A DNA stretch of 15,341 nucleotides from DASQDT01 sp036380435 (GCA_036380435.1 DASVES010000313.1:1-15341); one strand, 5' to 3'; shown: positions 6,597 to 14,950, numbered from the stretch's first letter. Notes: generated from the letters alone by a model not told the origin. Program-made: numbers and translations.

Positions 6597-6660
6597 ACCT
6601 TAGCTGGTTGGCCCTGCGGCAGACAGCGTATTAACACCTAAGGGGCGCGGGTGTTATCAC
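6597..6660 (-). promoter_or_regulatory. Paired-palindrome operator b with -10 element, reading leftward
   Basis: On the minus strand, GTGATAACAC (6651-6660) and GTGTTAATAC (6628-6637) are 13 bp apart. A -10 hexamer TAAGGT (6597-6602) starts 25 nt beyond the proximal one. The preceding bases (CAGC) match those before the -10 of operator c. The distal palindrome lies at the tip of a longer inverted repeat (AGGGGCGC 6641-6648 with GCGCCCCT 6664-6671). Transcription would begin near 6590 and serve the zinc ribbon to Usp operon. Confidence 0.78.
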
Positions 6661-6753
6661 CCTGCGCCCCTTGAAGACCTCTTCATATTGGGGAAATTTT
6701 TAGAGGGCGGACGACGACGCCGTCGGCGTGGCGGCGTGGCCGAGTGGCGGGGT

Positions 6754-7363
<610 letters not shown>

Positions 7364-7389
<26 letters not shown>

Positions 7390-9205
7390 TTCTATCCTCC
7401 ACTTCGGGCTGCTTCCGGCATCCCCCGTCACGCCATACCGGCAGATGGAGCGTGAACGTGCTCCCGCGCCCGACTTCCGATTCGACGCTGATCTTGCCTC
7501 CCATCTGCTCCATCACGTTGCGGCCCAAATATAGCCCGAGGCCGACGCCGGACACGTCAGCGTCCTCCAGAAACTCGGCGTCCGTCGTGGCGTTTCGCAT
7601 GGCCTCGGAGTGCGTCGCCGGGCGACCGCGATGAAACTTGTCGAAGAGAACCGGCATGTCCTCAGGAGGGATGCCGCGCCCGTTATCCGTCACGCTGATC
7701 AGAACCTCGTCGCCGTCTGCGCGAGCCGACAGCTGGATGCGCCCGCCGTCAGGTGTGTACTTGATGGCGTTCTCGATGATGTTCGACAGCACCCGGCGGA
7801 GCGCCTTCGGGTCGGCGCACACGTTTGAAATGTCTTCGACAGGTTCGACGCGGAGTTCATGGCTCCTCTTCTCCGCCGCCCTTGCCTCCGACTTGACGAC
7901 GGACGAGACGAGTTCCGCGACATCCACGCGCTCGTGCGTGATGCGGAAGACTCCTCCCTCGAGGCGCGACAGGTCAAGCAGGTTAAGCACCAGATCAATC
8001 TGCCGGTCGCATTCGACTGAAATTGTATCCAGGTACTCGCGCCGCTTCGCGTCATCCAACCCGTCGCGCATCAGGAGTCTCGTCAGCGCCTTGATCGTCG
8101 TCAGAGGCGTGCGCAGCTCGTGTGAGACGCTTGAGACGAAGTCCGACTTCAAGCTGTCTAATTCAGCCATGCGCGCCTCTCTCTGCTCCAGCCGCTCAGC
8201 CATCGCGTTGAAGCTCACTCCGAGGCGTGAAATCTCGTCGGCGCCAGCGTCGGGCGCTCGCGCCGAGAAGTTCCCCTCCCCGAACCGCTGCGCGGCGAAA
8301 CCGAGGAGGCGCACGGGCCGGGCGATGCTCCGCGCGACGAGGAGCGCAGCCGTCAAAGTGCCGAAGACGACGGCCAAACTGACCAGCGCGTAAGTGGTGA
8401 GCTGACGCCTCGCGGGCGCGTAGAGGGCCGCGCTCGGTACGCCGACCATCGTCACGTAGCCCGTGCGGCCTGCGTGCGCCAGTCCGTACGTGCGCTCGAC
8501 GCCATCGATGGTGCTCGTGACGGTGACGACCGCAGTCGCCCGGTCGCCGAGCGCGGATAACACTCCGGCGTCGCTCAGATCAAGGCCGAGAGCGGATTCC
8601 GGCGTCTGGCTGCGGTAGACGACGCGGCGGTGCGAATCGAGCAGGGTGATGACGAGTGCGCGTTCCGGTAAGGCGATGCCGTGGAAGAGGTCTCCAAGAG
8701 CCTTACCGTCAACACGTGCGATACAAGCGCCGCCGCCCTCCATTGGAGCCGCGACGGCGAGAACATACCGGCCCTCTCCACGCGTCCAGTCCGTTTCGAT
8801 GGCGGCCTCCCCGCCGTGCGCCTCCGCGATCAGCCTCTCTGCGACGCCTGCCGGAAGACTTTCAGCGTCCGAGGGGAACGCCGCCACGACCCTTCCGCCC
8901 GCATCGAGGGCGCGCACGTCAATCCAGTGCGGGCGCCGGGCCGTCGCCGCGCGCAAGTCGGCTTCGAGCGCCGCCGCGTCCGTGAAGTGTCCGGCGGGGT
9001 AAGAGGCGATTGTGATGAGCGGTTGCCGCTGAGCGTCGAGCCAGCGGTCGAAGACGACGGCCGCCAACTCCGCCTGTTGTTCCAGAGACTCGTTGAGCTG
9101 TTGTTCTTTCGCGCCCCACACCACCCACAGCATCGCGAGGCCGAGGAGGACGAGCGGGACGGCCGCGCCCAGCGCCAGTGCAAGTAATCGCCCGCGGATG
9201 CTCAA
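7364..9205 (-). CDS. Membrane sensor histidine kinase
   Basis: 613 residues. Span 1 (about 7-31) and span 2 (about 269-291) enclose a roughly 235-residue extracytoplasmic sensor resembling a double-Cache domain (FDRWLDAQRQPLITIASYP, later GVPSAALYAPARRQL before span 2). A HAMP domain follows (about 291-345). The HisKA domain has H362 in SSVSHELRTPLTTIKALTRL. The ATPase domain has the N box NIIENAIKYTPDGG (475-488), G1 DNGRGIPPED (507-516), F box LFDKFHRG (520-527) and G2 GVGLGL (553-558). An acidic insert (about 528-551) lies between the F and G2 boxes. The start is TTG 9205, supported by GGAGG 6 nt upstream. Cache sensors bind small ligands such as organic or amino acids; the ligand here is unknown. 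Operator f stands 79 bp upstream, which suggests autoregulation through the partner regulator. Confidence 0.95.
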
Positions 9206-9251
9206 CCGTCGCCTCCAAGTCCTCAGCTCAGTCCTGGTCTATTTTCTTCTC

Positions 9252-9347
9252 AGTATAACAAATCGTCCAGACTTCCATGACAAGAGAAAACACCTGCGTT
9301 CGGTACGTGATAACACTCTCGCCCTTGACCGACGAACTAACTACGAT
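9252..9347. promoter_or_regulatory. Paired-palindrome operator f with divergent -10 elements
   Basis: On the plus strand, GAGAAAACAC (9284-9293) and GTGATAACAC (9307-9316) are 13 bp apart. Rightward, TACGAT (9342-9347) starts 25 nt beyond the pair. Leftward, TATACT (minus strand, 9252-9257) starts 26 nt beyond it. One operator therefore appears to serve both the kinase/regulator operon and the nucleotidyltransferase operon. The left half is the most degenerate of the twelve palindromes. Confidence 0.68.
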
Positions 9348-9440
9348 TGGCAAATCAAACGCGCGCCCATCATGAACGATACGGGTGTGGTGATTATGGA
9401 CTGGGGTGTCAATAGTAGGGCCGTAAGAGGGAAGGCAATC

Positions 9441-10505
9441 ATGGACCATCTCAGGAACGGGCGGCAGTCTTCATTCGGGGAATCTTCGCGCGCGGCTGAG
9501 TTGCCCGGCTCTCGCCGCGCAGATCGGTGGGCGGTGATTTTGGCGGGCGGGGACGGCACACGCCTTCGACCGTTGACACGCTTGATCGCGGGCGACGAGC
9601 GCCCCAAGCAGTTCTGCCCCGTGATCGGCGATCAAACACTCCTCGACCAGACGAGGAACCGTGTCGCGCTGGCGGTCCGACCGGACCAGACGATATTCGT
9701 CGTCACGCAACATCACGCGCGTTTCTACAAGCCGCTTCTGGGCGATGTGCGGCGGCAGCAGTTGGTGGCCCAACCTAAGAACGTGGGAACGGCATCGGCC
9801 ATTCTCTACGGTTTGCTACGCCTCTCACAGGTTGCCCCGTCGTCCTCTGTAGCCTTCTTCCCGTCGGATCACTATTTCTCCGATGACGACCGCTTCATGT
9901 CCCACGTCGAATCCGCTTTCGAGGCGGCGCAGGTGTGTGAGGACCTGGTAATTCTGCTGGGCATCCAGCCGGACGGCCCGGAGGTAGAGTATGGATGGAT
10001 CGAGCCGGCTTCGCCGGGCCTGATGAAGAACCCGGACGCGCTTTGTCGGGTTCACCGCTTCTGGGAGAAGCCGACTACGCACATGGCCCACGCGCTCATG
10101 GACATGGGTTGCCTGTGGAACAGTTTTGTGATGGTGGGCCGGGTTTCCGCTTTCCTGGAAATGATCCGCCGGGCTGCGCCGGAACTCTACGGGCGCTTCG
10201 ACGCAGTCAGGCCAGTGCTTAATACCGCTGACGAGGGAAGGGCGATAGACGGGCTGTACGCTCAACTCCGTGAGACTAACTTCTCACAACAGGTGCTGGC
10301 CGCGCGTCCCGAAGACTTGGCCGTACTTCCCGTCAGCGGGTTGAGATGGAGCGACTTGGGGCAGCCCGGTCGCGTCTTGTCCACGATGGCCGACATTGGA
10401 CTTGAGCCCTCTCGCGGAGCGGTTCTAGGATTTAGTCACGCCGCCGAAAGCCGCGGCCAGAGGGTGAATCTGTTGACCAGGGATCGGGAGGCGCTCACGA
10501 GGTGA
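9441..10505 (+). CDS. Sugar-1-phosphate nucleotidyltransferase, mannose-1-phosphate guanylyltransferase-like
   Basis: 354 residues from ATG 9441, supported by AGAGGGAAGG 5 nt upstream. The open frame continues upstream into the kinase gene, but that part is not coding. The nucleotide-binding signature AVILAGGDGTRLRPLTR is at 31-47, RPKQF at 54-58, NVGTASAILYGLL at 114-126, the metal-binding FFPSDHY at 139-145, EYGWIEPA at 183-190, FWEKP at 207-211 and WNSF at 226-229, with WSDLGQPGRV near 304. This order matches ManC-type GDP-mannose pyrophosphorylases, which join GTP and mannose-1-phosphate to GDP-mannose for polysaccharide or glycan synthesis. It lacks the C-terminal cupin (isomerase) domain of bifunctional ManC/AlgA. 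The exact sugar and nucleotide are not certain. Its stop overlaps the next gene's start (GTGA). Confidence 0.87.
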   Translation: MDHLRNGRQSSFGESSRAAELPGSRRADRWAVILAGGDGTRLRPLTRLIAGDERPKQFCPVIGDQTLLDQTRNRVALAVRPDQTIFVVTQHHARFYKPLLGDVRRQQLVAQPKNVGTASAILYGLLRLSQVAPSSSVAFFPSDHYFSDDDRFMSHVESAFEAAQVCEDLVILLGIQPDGPEVEYGWIEPASPGLMKNPDALCRVHRFWEKPTTHMAHALMDMGCLWNSFVMVGRVSAFLEMIRRAAPELYGRFDAVRPVLNTADEGRAIDGLYAQLRETNFSQQVLAARPEDLAVLPVSGLRWSDLGQPGRVLSTMADIGLEPSRGAVLGFSHAAESRGQRVNLLTRDREALTR

Positions 10506-10765
10506 TATTTCGGACAGGCGGGACATTCTATCGCGGGGCGTCTGCCGTCGAGATCGCGCGCGCGCTTGAGCGCGACGCGGCGGATTACCCTCGCCCCGGA
10601 CAAACGCTTCGACAATTCCTGCTCTGGTCGCTCAACCACTTGCTAGACCGCGTGCCGCCGCGCGAACTGGATTTGAGCGACAGGCTGGATGATGAGGCGC
10701 TCGCGTTCAGCTACCTTTGTTTATGCGACGAGTACGACGCGGGCGAGTTAACAGTTGAGCCGTAG
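10502..10765 (+). CDS. Small conserved-looking protein, translationally coupled, function unknown
   Basis: 87 residues starting at a GTG that overlaps the TGA of the nucleotidyltransferase gene by GTGA, so ribosomes probably reinitiate here; GGGAGG lies about 11 nt upstream inside the preceding gene. The protein is acidic, soluble and probably helical (EIARALERDAADYPRPGQTL, then LRQFLLWSLNHLLDRVPPREL and a C-terminal helix around SYLCLCDEYDAGE). Two cysteines lie in the last helix (LCLC). I recognise no family. The tight coupling suggests that it works with, or is dosed with, the nucleotidyltransferase. Confidence 0.75.
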   Translation: MIFRTGGTFYRGASAVEIARALERDAADYPRPGQTLRQFLLWSLNHLLDRVPPRELDLSDRLDDEALAFSYLCLCDEYDAGELTVEP

Positions 10766-10862
10766 GGACCATTGAATTGACTATCGCCCACCCTCTCACG
10801 CTCCGACCATAAAAATATAAATAAGGCCTCATGCTACATAGAGAATTCTGCCAGGGCGGCGC

Positions 10863-10926
10863 GTGTAAACACGTGGGATTTTCGGGTGTTAACACCCTGG
10901 CAGCTGTCAGGCTCGTCAGCTAATGT
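10863..10926 (+). promoter_or_regulatory. Paired-palindrome operator c with -10 element, reading rightward
   Basis: GTGTAAACAC (10863-10872) and GTGTTAACAC (10886-10895) are 13 bp apart, with -10 hexamer TAATGT (10921-10926) starting 25 nt further on. The pair is enclosed by a perfect 9-bp inverted repeat, CTGCCAGGG (10848-10856) with CCCTGGCAG (10895-10903). Transcription would begin near 10933, giving a leader of about 65 nt before glutamate dehydrogenase. Upstream, 10766-10847 is AT-rich around 10810-10835 and otherwise featureless. Confidence 0.8.
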
Positions 10927-10997
10927 AGTTTCCTGCGCCTGATTTACTGGTGCGCGGTCACAAGACGGATTAAGCTTCCGCGCAAAGGAGTCAACAG

Positions 10998-12419
10998 ATG
11001 AACACCACCCAACCCCATCCAAGTTTTTTCGACAATGTTTCTCTCTATTTCGACCATGCGGCTTCTTTCACACAACACCCTGAGGGGCTGCTCGATCAGA
11101 TCAAGGTCTGCAACAGCGTTTACTCATTCCAGTTTCCTGTTCGCACACAGCGCGGCATCGAGGTCATCACGGGCTGGCGTGCCCAGCACAGCCACCACAA
11201 GCTGCCCGTCAAAGGCGGGATCAGGTATTCGGAGGACGCCAACGAGGACGAGGTGAAGGCGCTGGCCGCATTGATGACCTACAAGTGCGCCGTGATGGAC
11301 GTGCCGTTCGGGGGCGGAAAGGGCGCTGTCAAGATCAACCCGAAGAACTACACGGTCGAGGAGTTGGAGCAGATCACGCGCCGTTACACCTCCGAGCTGA
11401 TTAAGAAGAACTTCATCGGCCCCGGCGTTGACGTGCCCGCACCTGACTACGGGACCGGGCAGCGCGAGATGTCTTGGATCGTTGACACCTACGCCGCGTT
11501 CCATCCCGGTCAGATAGACGCGCTCGCGTGCGTCACAGGAAAGCCCGTGTCGCAGGGCGGCGTGCGCGGGAGGCTCGAAGCTACGGGGCGCGGCGTCTTC
11601 TTCGGCCTGCGCGAGGCGTGCGGCGACGGTGAAGACATGAAACGGCTCGGCCTCGACAGGGGGTTGGAGGGCAAGCGCGTCGTCGTGCAAGGGCTGGGGA
11701 ACGTCGGCTATCACGCGGCGCAATTCTGCCAGCAGGGCGGAGCGGTCATCACGGGGCTCGCGGAGTACGAGGGCGCAATCTACAGCGCGAAAGGCTTGGA
11801 CTTAGAGGCCGTGATGAAGCACCGGAAGGAGACCGGCTCGCTCCTCAACTTTCCGGGAGCGAGCAACCTCGGCAGCCGTGAGGAGGCGCTTGAGCTTGAG
11901 TGCGACATCTTGATTCCGGCGGCGCTCGAAAACCAACTCACGGAGGAGAACGCGGGGCGCGTCAAGGCGAAGATACTGGCCGAGGCGGCCAACGGGCCGA
12001 CCAGCGCCGGCGCCGAAGAGATTCTCCTGCGCAAGGGAGTGCTGGTCATCCCGGACATTTATCTGAACGCCGGCGGAGTCACCGCCTCGTACTTCGAGTG
12101 GCTGAAGAACCTCTCGCACGTCCGCTTCGGCAGGATGGGCAAGCGGTTCGACCAGACGACTTTCGAGAACATGCTGCGGGTGGTGGAAACGACTACGGGG
12201 AAGAAGCTCTCCGACGAGGAGATCAAGAGGATCGCGCGCGGCGCGGACGAGATCGACCTGGTCAATTCGGGTCTTGAGGAGACGATGGTGGTCGCCTACC
12301 ACCAGATTCATGAGATATGGAAAGCGGACTCGAAGATTCCGGGCCTGAGGACCGCGGCTTTCATCAGCGCGATAAATAAGATCGCCACCTCTTACGCCGA
12401 GTTGGGCATTTTCCCGTGA
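10998..12419 (+). CDS. gdhA: Glutamate dehydrogenase (Glu/Leu/Phe/Val dehydrogenase family)
   Basis: 473 residues from ATG 10998 with AAAGGAG (about 10984-10990) 7 nt upstream. It interconverts glutamate and 2-oxoglutarate plus ammonia with NAD(P), linking carbon and nitrogen metabolism in the cytoplasm. Substrate-binding K72 (VKGGIRYSED), K96 (MTYKCAV), catalytic K108 (DVPFGGGKGAVKINP) and D150 (PAPDYGTG) are all present. The Rossmann motif QGLGNVG begins at about 231. The central region (GWRAQHSHHKLPVKGGIRYS, then MTYKCAVMDVPFGG and FIGPGVDVPAPD) is strikingly like mitochondrial GLUD1 as I know it. Near the C-terminus, between FENMLRVVE and GADEIDLVNSGLEETM, about 25 residues stand where the animal enzyme has its longer antenna. 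Cofactor preference cannot be read with confidence. It heads an operon with grpE under operator c. Confidence 0.95.
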   Translation: MNTTQPHPSFFDNVSLYFDHAASFTQHPEGLLDQIKVCNSVYSFQFPVRTQRGIEVITGWRAQHSHHKLPVKGGIRYSEDANEDEVKALAALMTYKCAVMDVPFGGGKGAVKINPKNYTVEELEQITRRYTSELIKKNFIGPGVDVPAPDYGTGQREMSWIVDTYAAFHPGQIDALACVTGKPVSQGGVRGRLEATGRGVFFGLREACGDGEDMKRLGLDRGLEGKRVVVQGLGNVGYHAAQFCQQGGAVITGLAEYEGAIYSAKGLDLEAVMKHRKETGSLLNFPGASNLGSREEALELECDILIPAALENQLTEENAGRVKAKILAEAANGPTSAGAEEILLRKGVLVIPDIYLNAGGVTASYFEWLKNLSHVRFGRMGKRFDQTTFENMLRVVETTTGKKLSDEEIKRIARGADEIDLVNSGLEETMVVAYHQIHEIWKADSKIPGLRTAAFISAINKIATSYAELGIFP

Positions 12420-12443
12420 GCGCTGAAAGCGGGACGTAGCGGT

Positions 12444-12464
12444 CCGATGCTCAGGCAGCATCGG
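12444..12464 (+). other. Stem-loop between glutamate dehydrogenase and grpE
   Basis: A perfect 8-bp stem (CCGATGCT 12444-12451 with AGCATCGG 12457-12464) closes a 5-nt loop and has no T-tract after it. It is probably a stability or partial-termination element within the gdh-grpE transcript rather than a full terminator. Confidence 0.5.
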
Positions 12465-12502
12465 GGCAATAGAGTTAATAAGAACAACGCGGGGTGAATT
12501 CG

Positions 12503-13036
12503 ATGATGAAAAGCGGTGAGCACAAAATAGCAACGGCAGATGCCGGCAACGGGCAGTATCCGGTCGAGGACGTGGAAAGCTCCGAACCGTTAGAACTGGA
12601 GGTCGAACGCTTACAAGAGGAGTTGGCGGCCGAGCGCGAGCGGGGCCTGCGTGCGCTGGCGGAATTTGACAACTACCGCCGGCGGGTGAGGCGCGAGAGC
12701 GCCAGCGCAGAAGAAGCCGGAAAGCGCGACATCATCCTCGCGCTACTCGATGTGATGGACGACTTCGACCGCGCCCTCGCGCACGTCAGCGATGCTCCCG
12801 ACGCGGTGGCCGACGGGTTGAGGCTGATTCACCAGCGTTTGAGCCGCGTACTCGACTCAAACGGGGTCACTCCTTTCCAAAGCGCAGGAGAGCAGTTCGA
12901 TCCGACGGTGCACGAGGCGATAAGCGTGGTCGAGAGCGACGGACACGAGTCCGACACGGTGTACGAGGAAGAGCGTCGCGGCTACCTCTGGAACGGCGAA
13001 TTGCTCCGCCCTGCGCGCGTCATCGTCGTCAGGTGA
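12503..13036 (+). CDS. grpE: GrpE, nucleotide exchange factor for DnaK
   Basis: 177 residues from ATG 12503, chosen because GGGGTG (12491-12496) is 6 nt upstream; a GTG at 12494 lies inside that site. The acidic, disordered N-terminus (1-30) is followed by the long coiled-coil helix (about 31-75, LEVERLQEELAAERERGLRA, then LAEFDNYRRRVRRE), the four-helix-bundle part (DIILALLDVMDDFDRAL, 76-92) and the C-terminal beta-wing (GVTPFQSAGEQFDPTVHEAI, later VYEEERRGYLWNGELLRPARVIVV). These are the expected GrpE blocks. GrpE releases ADP from DnaK in the heat-shock chaperone cycle. No dnaK, dnaJ or hrcA is adjacent; instead it follows glutamate dehydrogenase by 83 bp under the same operator. It may therefore be a second, condition-specific copy (inference). 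Confidence 0.94.
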   Translation: MMKSGEHKIATADAGNGQYPVEDVESSEPLELEVERLQEELAAERERGLRALAEFDNYRRRVRRESASAEEAGKRDIILALLDVMDDFDRALAHVSDAPDAVADGLRLIHQRLSRVLDSNGVTPFQSAGEQFDPTVHEAISVVESDGHESDTVYEEERRGYLWNGELLRPARVIVVR

Positions 13037-13120
13037 GAGCACGTCTCAGCTCACAAAGGCTTTGAGTCAACAGTGACAGCTGATGTAAAAGTAGACGCAC
13101 TTGATGCCGGAGGTCGGCGA

Positions 13121-13531
13121 TCAGCGATGAGCGGCGGGGCACAGGTGAAGAGTGACGATCTGCCAGCGCCCCTGCCGCCTCGCGTACATGCGGAAAAATT
13201 TGTAGGTGCCCGAAAAATCTCGATCTCTGTACTGCCAATTCGCCGTTTCACTTCCAAAGATCACACCCGCCCCTCCGTAGACGCGCACAGTAGCGTCGTG
13301 GGGTTCGAGCGATTCCACCCTGACCTCACCCGCTACAATGTCGGCGATAAACTGCTCCTTATCATCGCCCTCGAACGGATACGCGAACATGAAGTCGTCC
13401 GCCATGATACGGTCAAGCGCTGCTCTGTCGCGCTGCGCTAAAGCCTTGGCCCATTCGTCATTCACCCGCCTTAGTTCCTGTTCAACTTGGGGATCGGTCG
13501 CTGCTTGGCGGCCTTCATCTGGGCTAACCAT
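13121..13531 (-). CDS. SnoaL-like/DUF4440 (NTF2-fold) protein
   Basis: 136 residues. A helical start (VEQELRRVNDEWAKALAQRD) is followed by the family's hallmark ALDRIMADDFMFAYP (38-52), with the DD.F pattern. Strands then read ATVRVYGGAGVIFGSETANW (80-99) and the closing pair TYKFFRMYARRQGRWQIVTL (109-128). This is the DUF4440/SnoaL-type cone fold, used both by small enzymes and by non-catalytic binding proteins; no activity can be assigned. The start ATG 13531 has AAAGGAGG 7 nt upstream. It is alone in its transcription unit and lacks the paired operator. A conventional -10/-35 pair and an unusual set of inverted repeats lie upstream. Its stop converges with grpE, 84 bp apart, with no clear terminator between them. 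Confidence 0.88.
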   Translation of the reverse strand: MVSPDEGRQAATDPQVEQELRRVNDEWAKALAQRDRAALDRIMADDFMFAYPFEGDDKEQFIADIVAGEVRVESLEPHDATVRVYGGAGVIFGSETANWQYRDRDFSGTYKFFRMYARRQGRWQIVTLHLCPAAHR

Positions 13532-13569
13532 GAGCGCGCCTCCTTTCGGGGAACTGTGTCGCAGTGCCT

Positions 13570-13596
13570 TTTATACCAACCGACAGGGCAAATCAA
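13570..13596 (-). promoter_or_regulatory. Candidate promoter of the SnoaL-like gene
   Basis: On the minus strand, TTGATT (13591-13596) and TATAAA (13570-13575) are separated by 15 bp. Transcription would begin near 13563, about 32 nt before the ATG. The spacing is a little short, but both hexamers are close to the housekeeping consensus, unlike the poor -35 regions beside the paired palindromes. Confidence 0.42.
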
Positions 13597-13627
13597 TAAG
13601 TACATGTGCGAGCATGGGCACTGGGGT

Positions 13628-13690
13628 GACTTTTGCATCAGAACCATCACCTGATTCAAAAGTCGTGCAAGTCTTGCACTTTTGCATCAA
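13628..13690. repeat. Nested inverted and direct repeats upstream of the SnoaL-like gene
   Basis: GACTTTTGCATCAG (13628-13641) pairs with CTGATTCAAAAGTC (13651-13664), 14-bp arms with one mismatch. The 12-mer ACTTTTGCATCA recurs at 13678-13689 as a direct repeat. Between them is the palindrome GTGCAAG-T-CTTGCAC (13665-13679). The set fills the gap between the SnoaL-like gene and the marC-like gene. It is unrelated to GTGTTAACAC and could be the operator of a different regulator. Confidence 0.75.
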
Positions 13691-13747
13691 AGCACTCACA
13701 AAGGTTAAAGCGGCAGAATCAAATTGAACTCTCAGTAGCGATTTCAC

Positions 13748-14392
13748 TCAGCGACCCGTGAGCAACTCATAATAAGCGGTGATGCCGTTGAGGATGAACT
13801 GCACGGCGAGGGCCGCCAGGATGATGCCCATGACGCGCGTGACGATGTGCACTTTGCCTTCGCCGATGCGCGCCATCAAACTCCCGCCGAGCCGCAGCAT
13901 GATGAGCGAGACCCCGTACACAAGAACAACTGCTAAACCTAACGCGACGAGGCGGCGGGTGTCCCCGTTCGCTTGGGCGGTGAGCAACAGGATGGTCGCA
14001 ATCGCGCCGGGTCCCGATAGAAGCGGAATCGCCAGTGGAAAGATCGCAATGTCTTCTCCGGCCGTCGGGCGCTCCTCTCGTTCCGGCGCTTGGAGTCCGC
14101 CGCGATGACCGAAGAGCATCGGCAGGGCGGTTGCAAACAGCAGCACGCCGCCGCTGATCGCAAAGGCGTGAATCGTCACGCCCAAATATGAAAGCAAGCT
14201 GCGCCCGGCGACGAGGAAAAACAGCGCGACGAGGAGGGCGATGATCACCGCCCGCTTCACGGTCGCGCGCCGTTTCGCGGCGTCCGCCCCTTCGGTGAGC
14301 GCGACGAAGATCGGCACAACTCCGGGCGGGTCAACCACCACGAGGAGTGTGACGAAAGCCGTCAGACCGAACCGTACCAGCCCTTCGTCCAT
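13748..14392 (-). CDS. MarC-family integral membrane protein
   Basis: 214 residues, the usual length for MarC/UPF0056. Six predicted spans lie at about 8-30, 48-68, 74-94, 119-139, 147-167 and 186-206. Family hallmarks are VVVDPPGVVPIF (18-29) and FPLAIPLLSGPGAIATIL (118-135). MarC proteins sit in the inner membrane. The E. coli namesake was once tied to multiple antibiotic resistance, but that link is not supported and the transported substrate is unknown. The loop HRGGLQAPEREERP (96-109) is long and charged. The start ATG 14392 has GAGGT close upstream. It is the third gene of a leftward trio (14950 to 13748), with gaps of 67 and 83 bp, and is expected to be under operator e. Confidence 0.92.
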   Translation of the reverse strand: MDEGLVRFGLTAFVTLLVVVDPPGVVPIFVALTEGADAAKRRATVKRAVIIALLVALFFLVAGRSLLSYLGVTIHAFAISGGVLLFATALPMLFGHRGGLQAPEREERPTAGEDIAIFPLAIPLLSGPGAIATILLLTAQANGDTRRLVALGLAVVLVYGVSLIMLRLGGSLMARIGEGKVHIVTRVMGIILAALAVQFILNGITAYYELLTGR

Positions 14393-14475
14393 CAGACCTC
14401 AACACAAGGTCGCAAGGTTTACGCGCATCGTAACCCGAGCGCCGCGGACTCTGCACGCCGCATCTTCAGCGCTGC

Positions 14476-14694
14476 TCATTGCCGGGTAGGCTTTCGCTTC
14501 TTTGTGGGAGAGGCGGGAGTATCGACCGCCGAGTTATCCTGCGAAGCTGATAGTTGTTTACCCTCGCCCTCATGGCCGCTCGCCGGTGTGCTCTCATCCA
14601 CACCTGTCGGGTCGGCGGAAATCCTCCCGCCCTCGTTCTCCCACCGGTCAAGTACCTTCTTCTTCAGACGCTTTCTGGCAATCGGATCCGGCAT
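14476..14694 (-). CDS. Small basic protein of unknown function
   Basis: 72 residues from ATG 14694, which has AAAGGAG about 9 nt upstream; a TTG further upstream would include that site and is rejected. The N-terminus is strongly basic and probably helical (MPDPIARKRLKKKVLDRWEN). The middle is low-complexity, rich in S, T, G, E and D, and the end is basic again (TKKRKPTRQ). No membrane span or catalytic motif is seen. Such a protein could bind nucleic acid or membrane lipid, but I do not recognise a family. It lies between the one-span protein and the MarC-like protein in the operon under operator e. Confidence 0.68.
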   Translation of the reverse strand: MPDPIARKRLKKKVLDRWENEGGRISADPTGVDESTPASGHEGEGKQLSASQDNSAVDTPASPTKKRKPTRQ

Positions 14695-14761
14695 CGCCGT
14701 GTTCTCCTTTCCCAACTCATTGTCTCATAATTCTCCCGGCGTTTCGCTGTGCGGGCGGGCG

Positions 14762-14950
14762 TTACTCACTCATCGCCGCGCGCCTGCTCACCGTCCGACG
14801 TGCGGACGTGGTTAAGTCATCGGGTTGTTGCGGCTGCGCGTCTTGCCGGGCGGGGCGATTGCTTTTCCGTGAACGCATTTCAAGCCACGCCACGCCGCCG
14901 AAAAAGATGAGTATGCCGAGTGCGACAACGATAATTGCGCTTAGATCCAT
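14762..14950 (-). CDS. Single-span small membrane protein
   Basis: 62 residues from ATG 14950, with an excellent GAAGGAGG 5 nt upstream. One N-terminal span (about 4-22, SAIIVVALGILIFFGGVAWL) is followed by a basic stretch (EMRSRKSNRPAR) and a polar tail with QPQQPDD and RRTVSRR. The positive residues after the span predict the tail inside the cytoplasm. A longer frame reaching 15172 is open but lacks a ribosome-binding site and would pass through the promoter and operator e. I know no function; small one-span proteins of this type often modulate larger membrane partners. It is the first gene of the leftward trio. Confidence 0.82.
   Translation of the reverse strand: MDLSAIIVVALGILIFFGGVAWLEMRSRKSNRPARQDAQPQQPDDLTTSARRTVSRRAAMSE

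Noticed and set aside
6641..6671. Hairpin at operator b as a rho-independent terminator
   Set aside because: The stem is good but neither strand has a T-tract directly after it, and its tip is the operator palindrome, so a regulatory role is more likely.
7638..8393. 251-residue plus-strand frame
   Set aside because: Shadow of the kinase gene: Ser/Arg-rich, no domain, with no ribosome-binding site considered convincing.
9093..9440. N-terminal extension of the nucleotidyltransferase frame
   Set aside because: It overlaps the kinase gene on the other strand and passes through operator f. The ribosome-binding site and the start of the conserved domain support ATG 9441.
10766..10850. TTGACT (near 10777) with the AT-rich stretch at 10811 as a standard promoter for glutamate dehydrogenase
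   Set aside because: Spacing of about 26 bp is too long; the -10 at 10921 linked to operator c is better supported.
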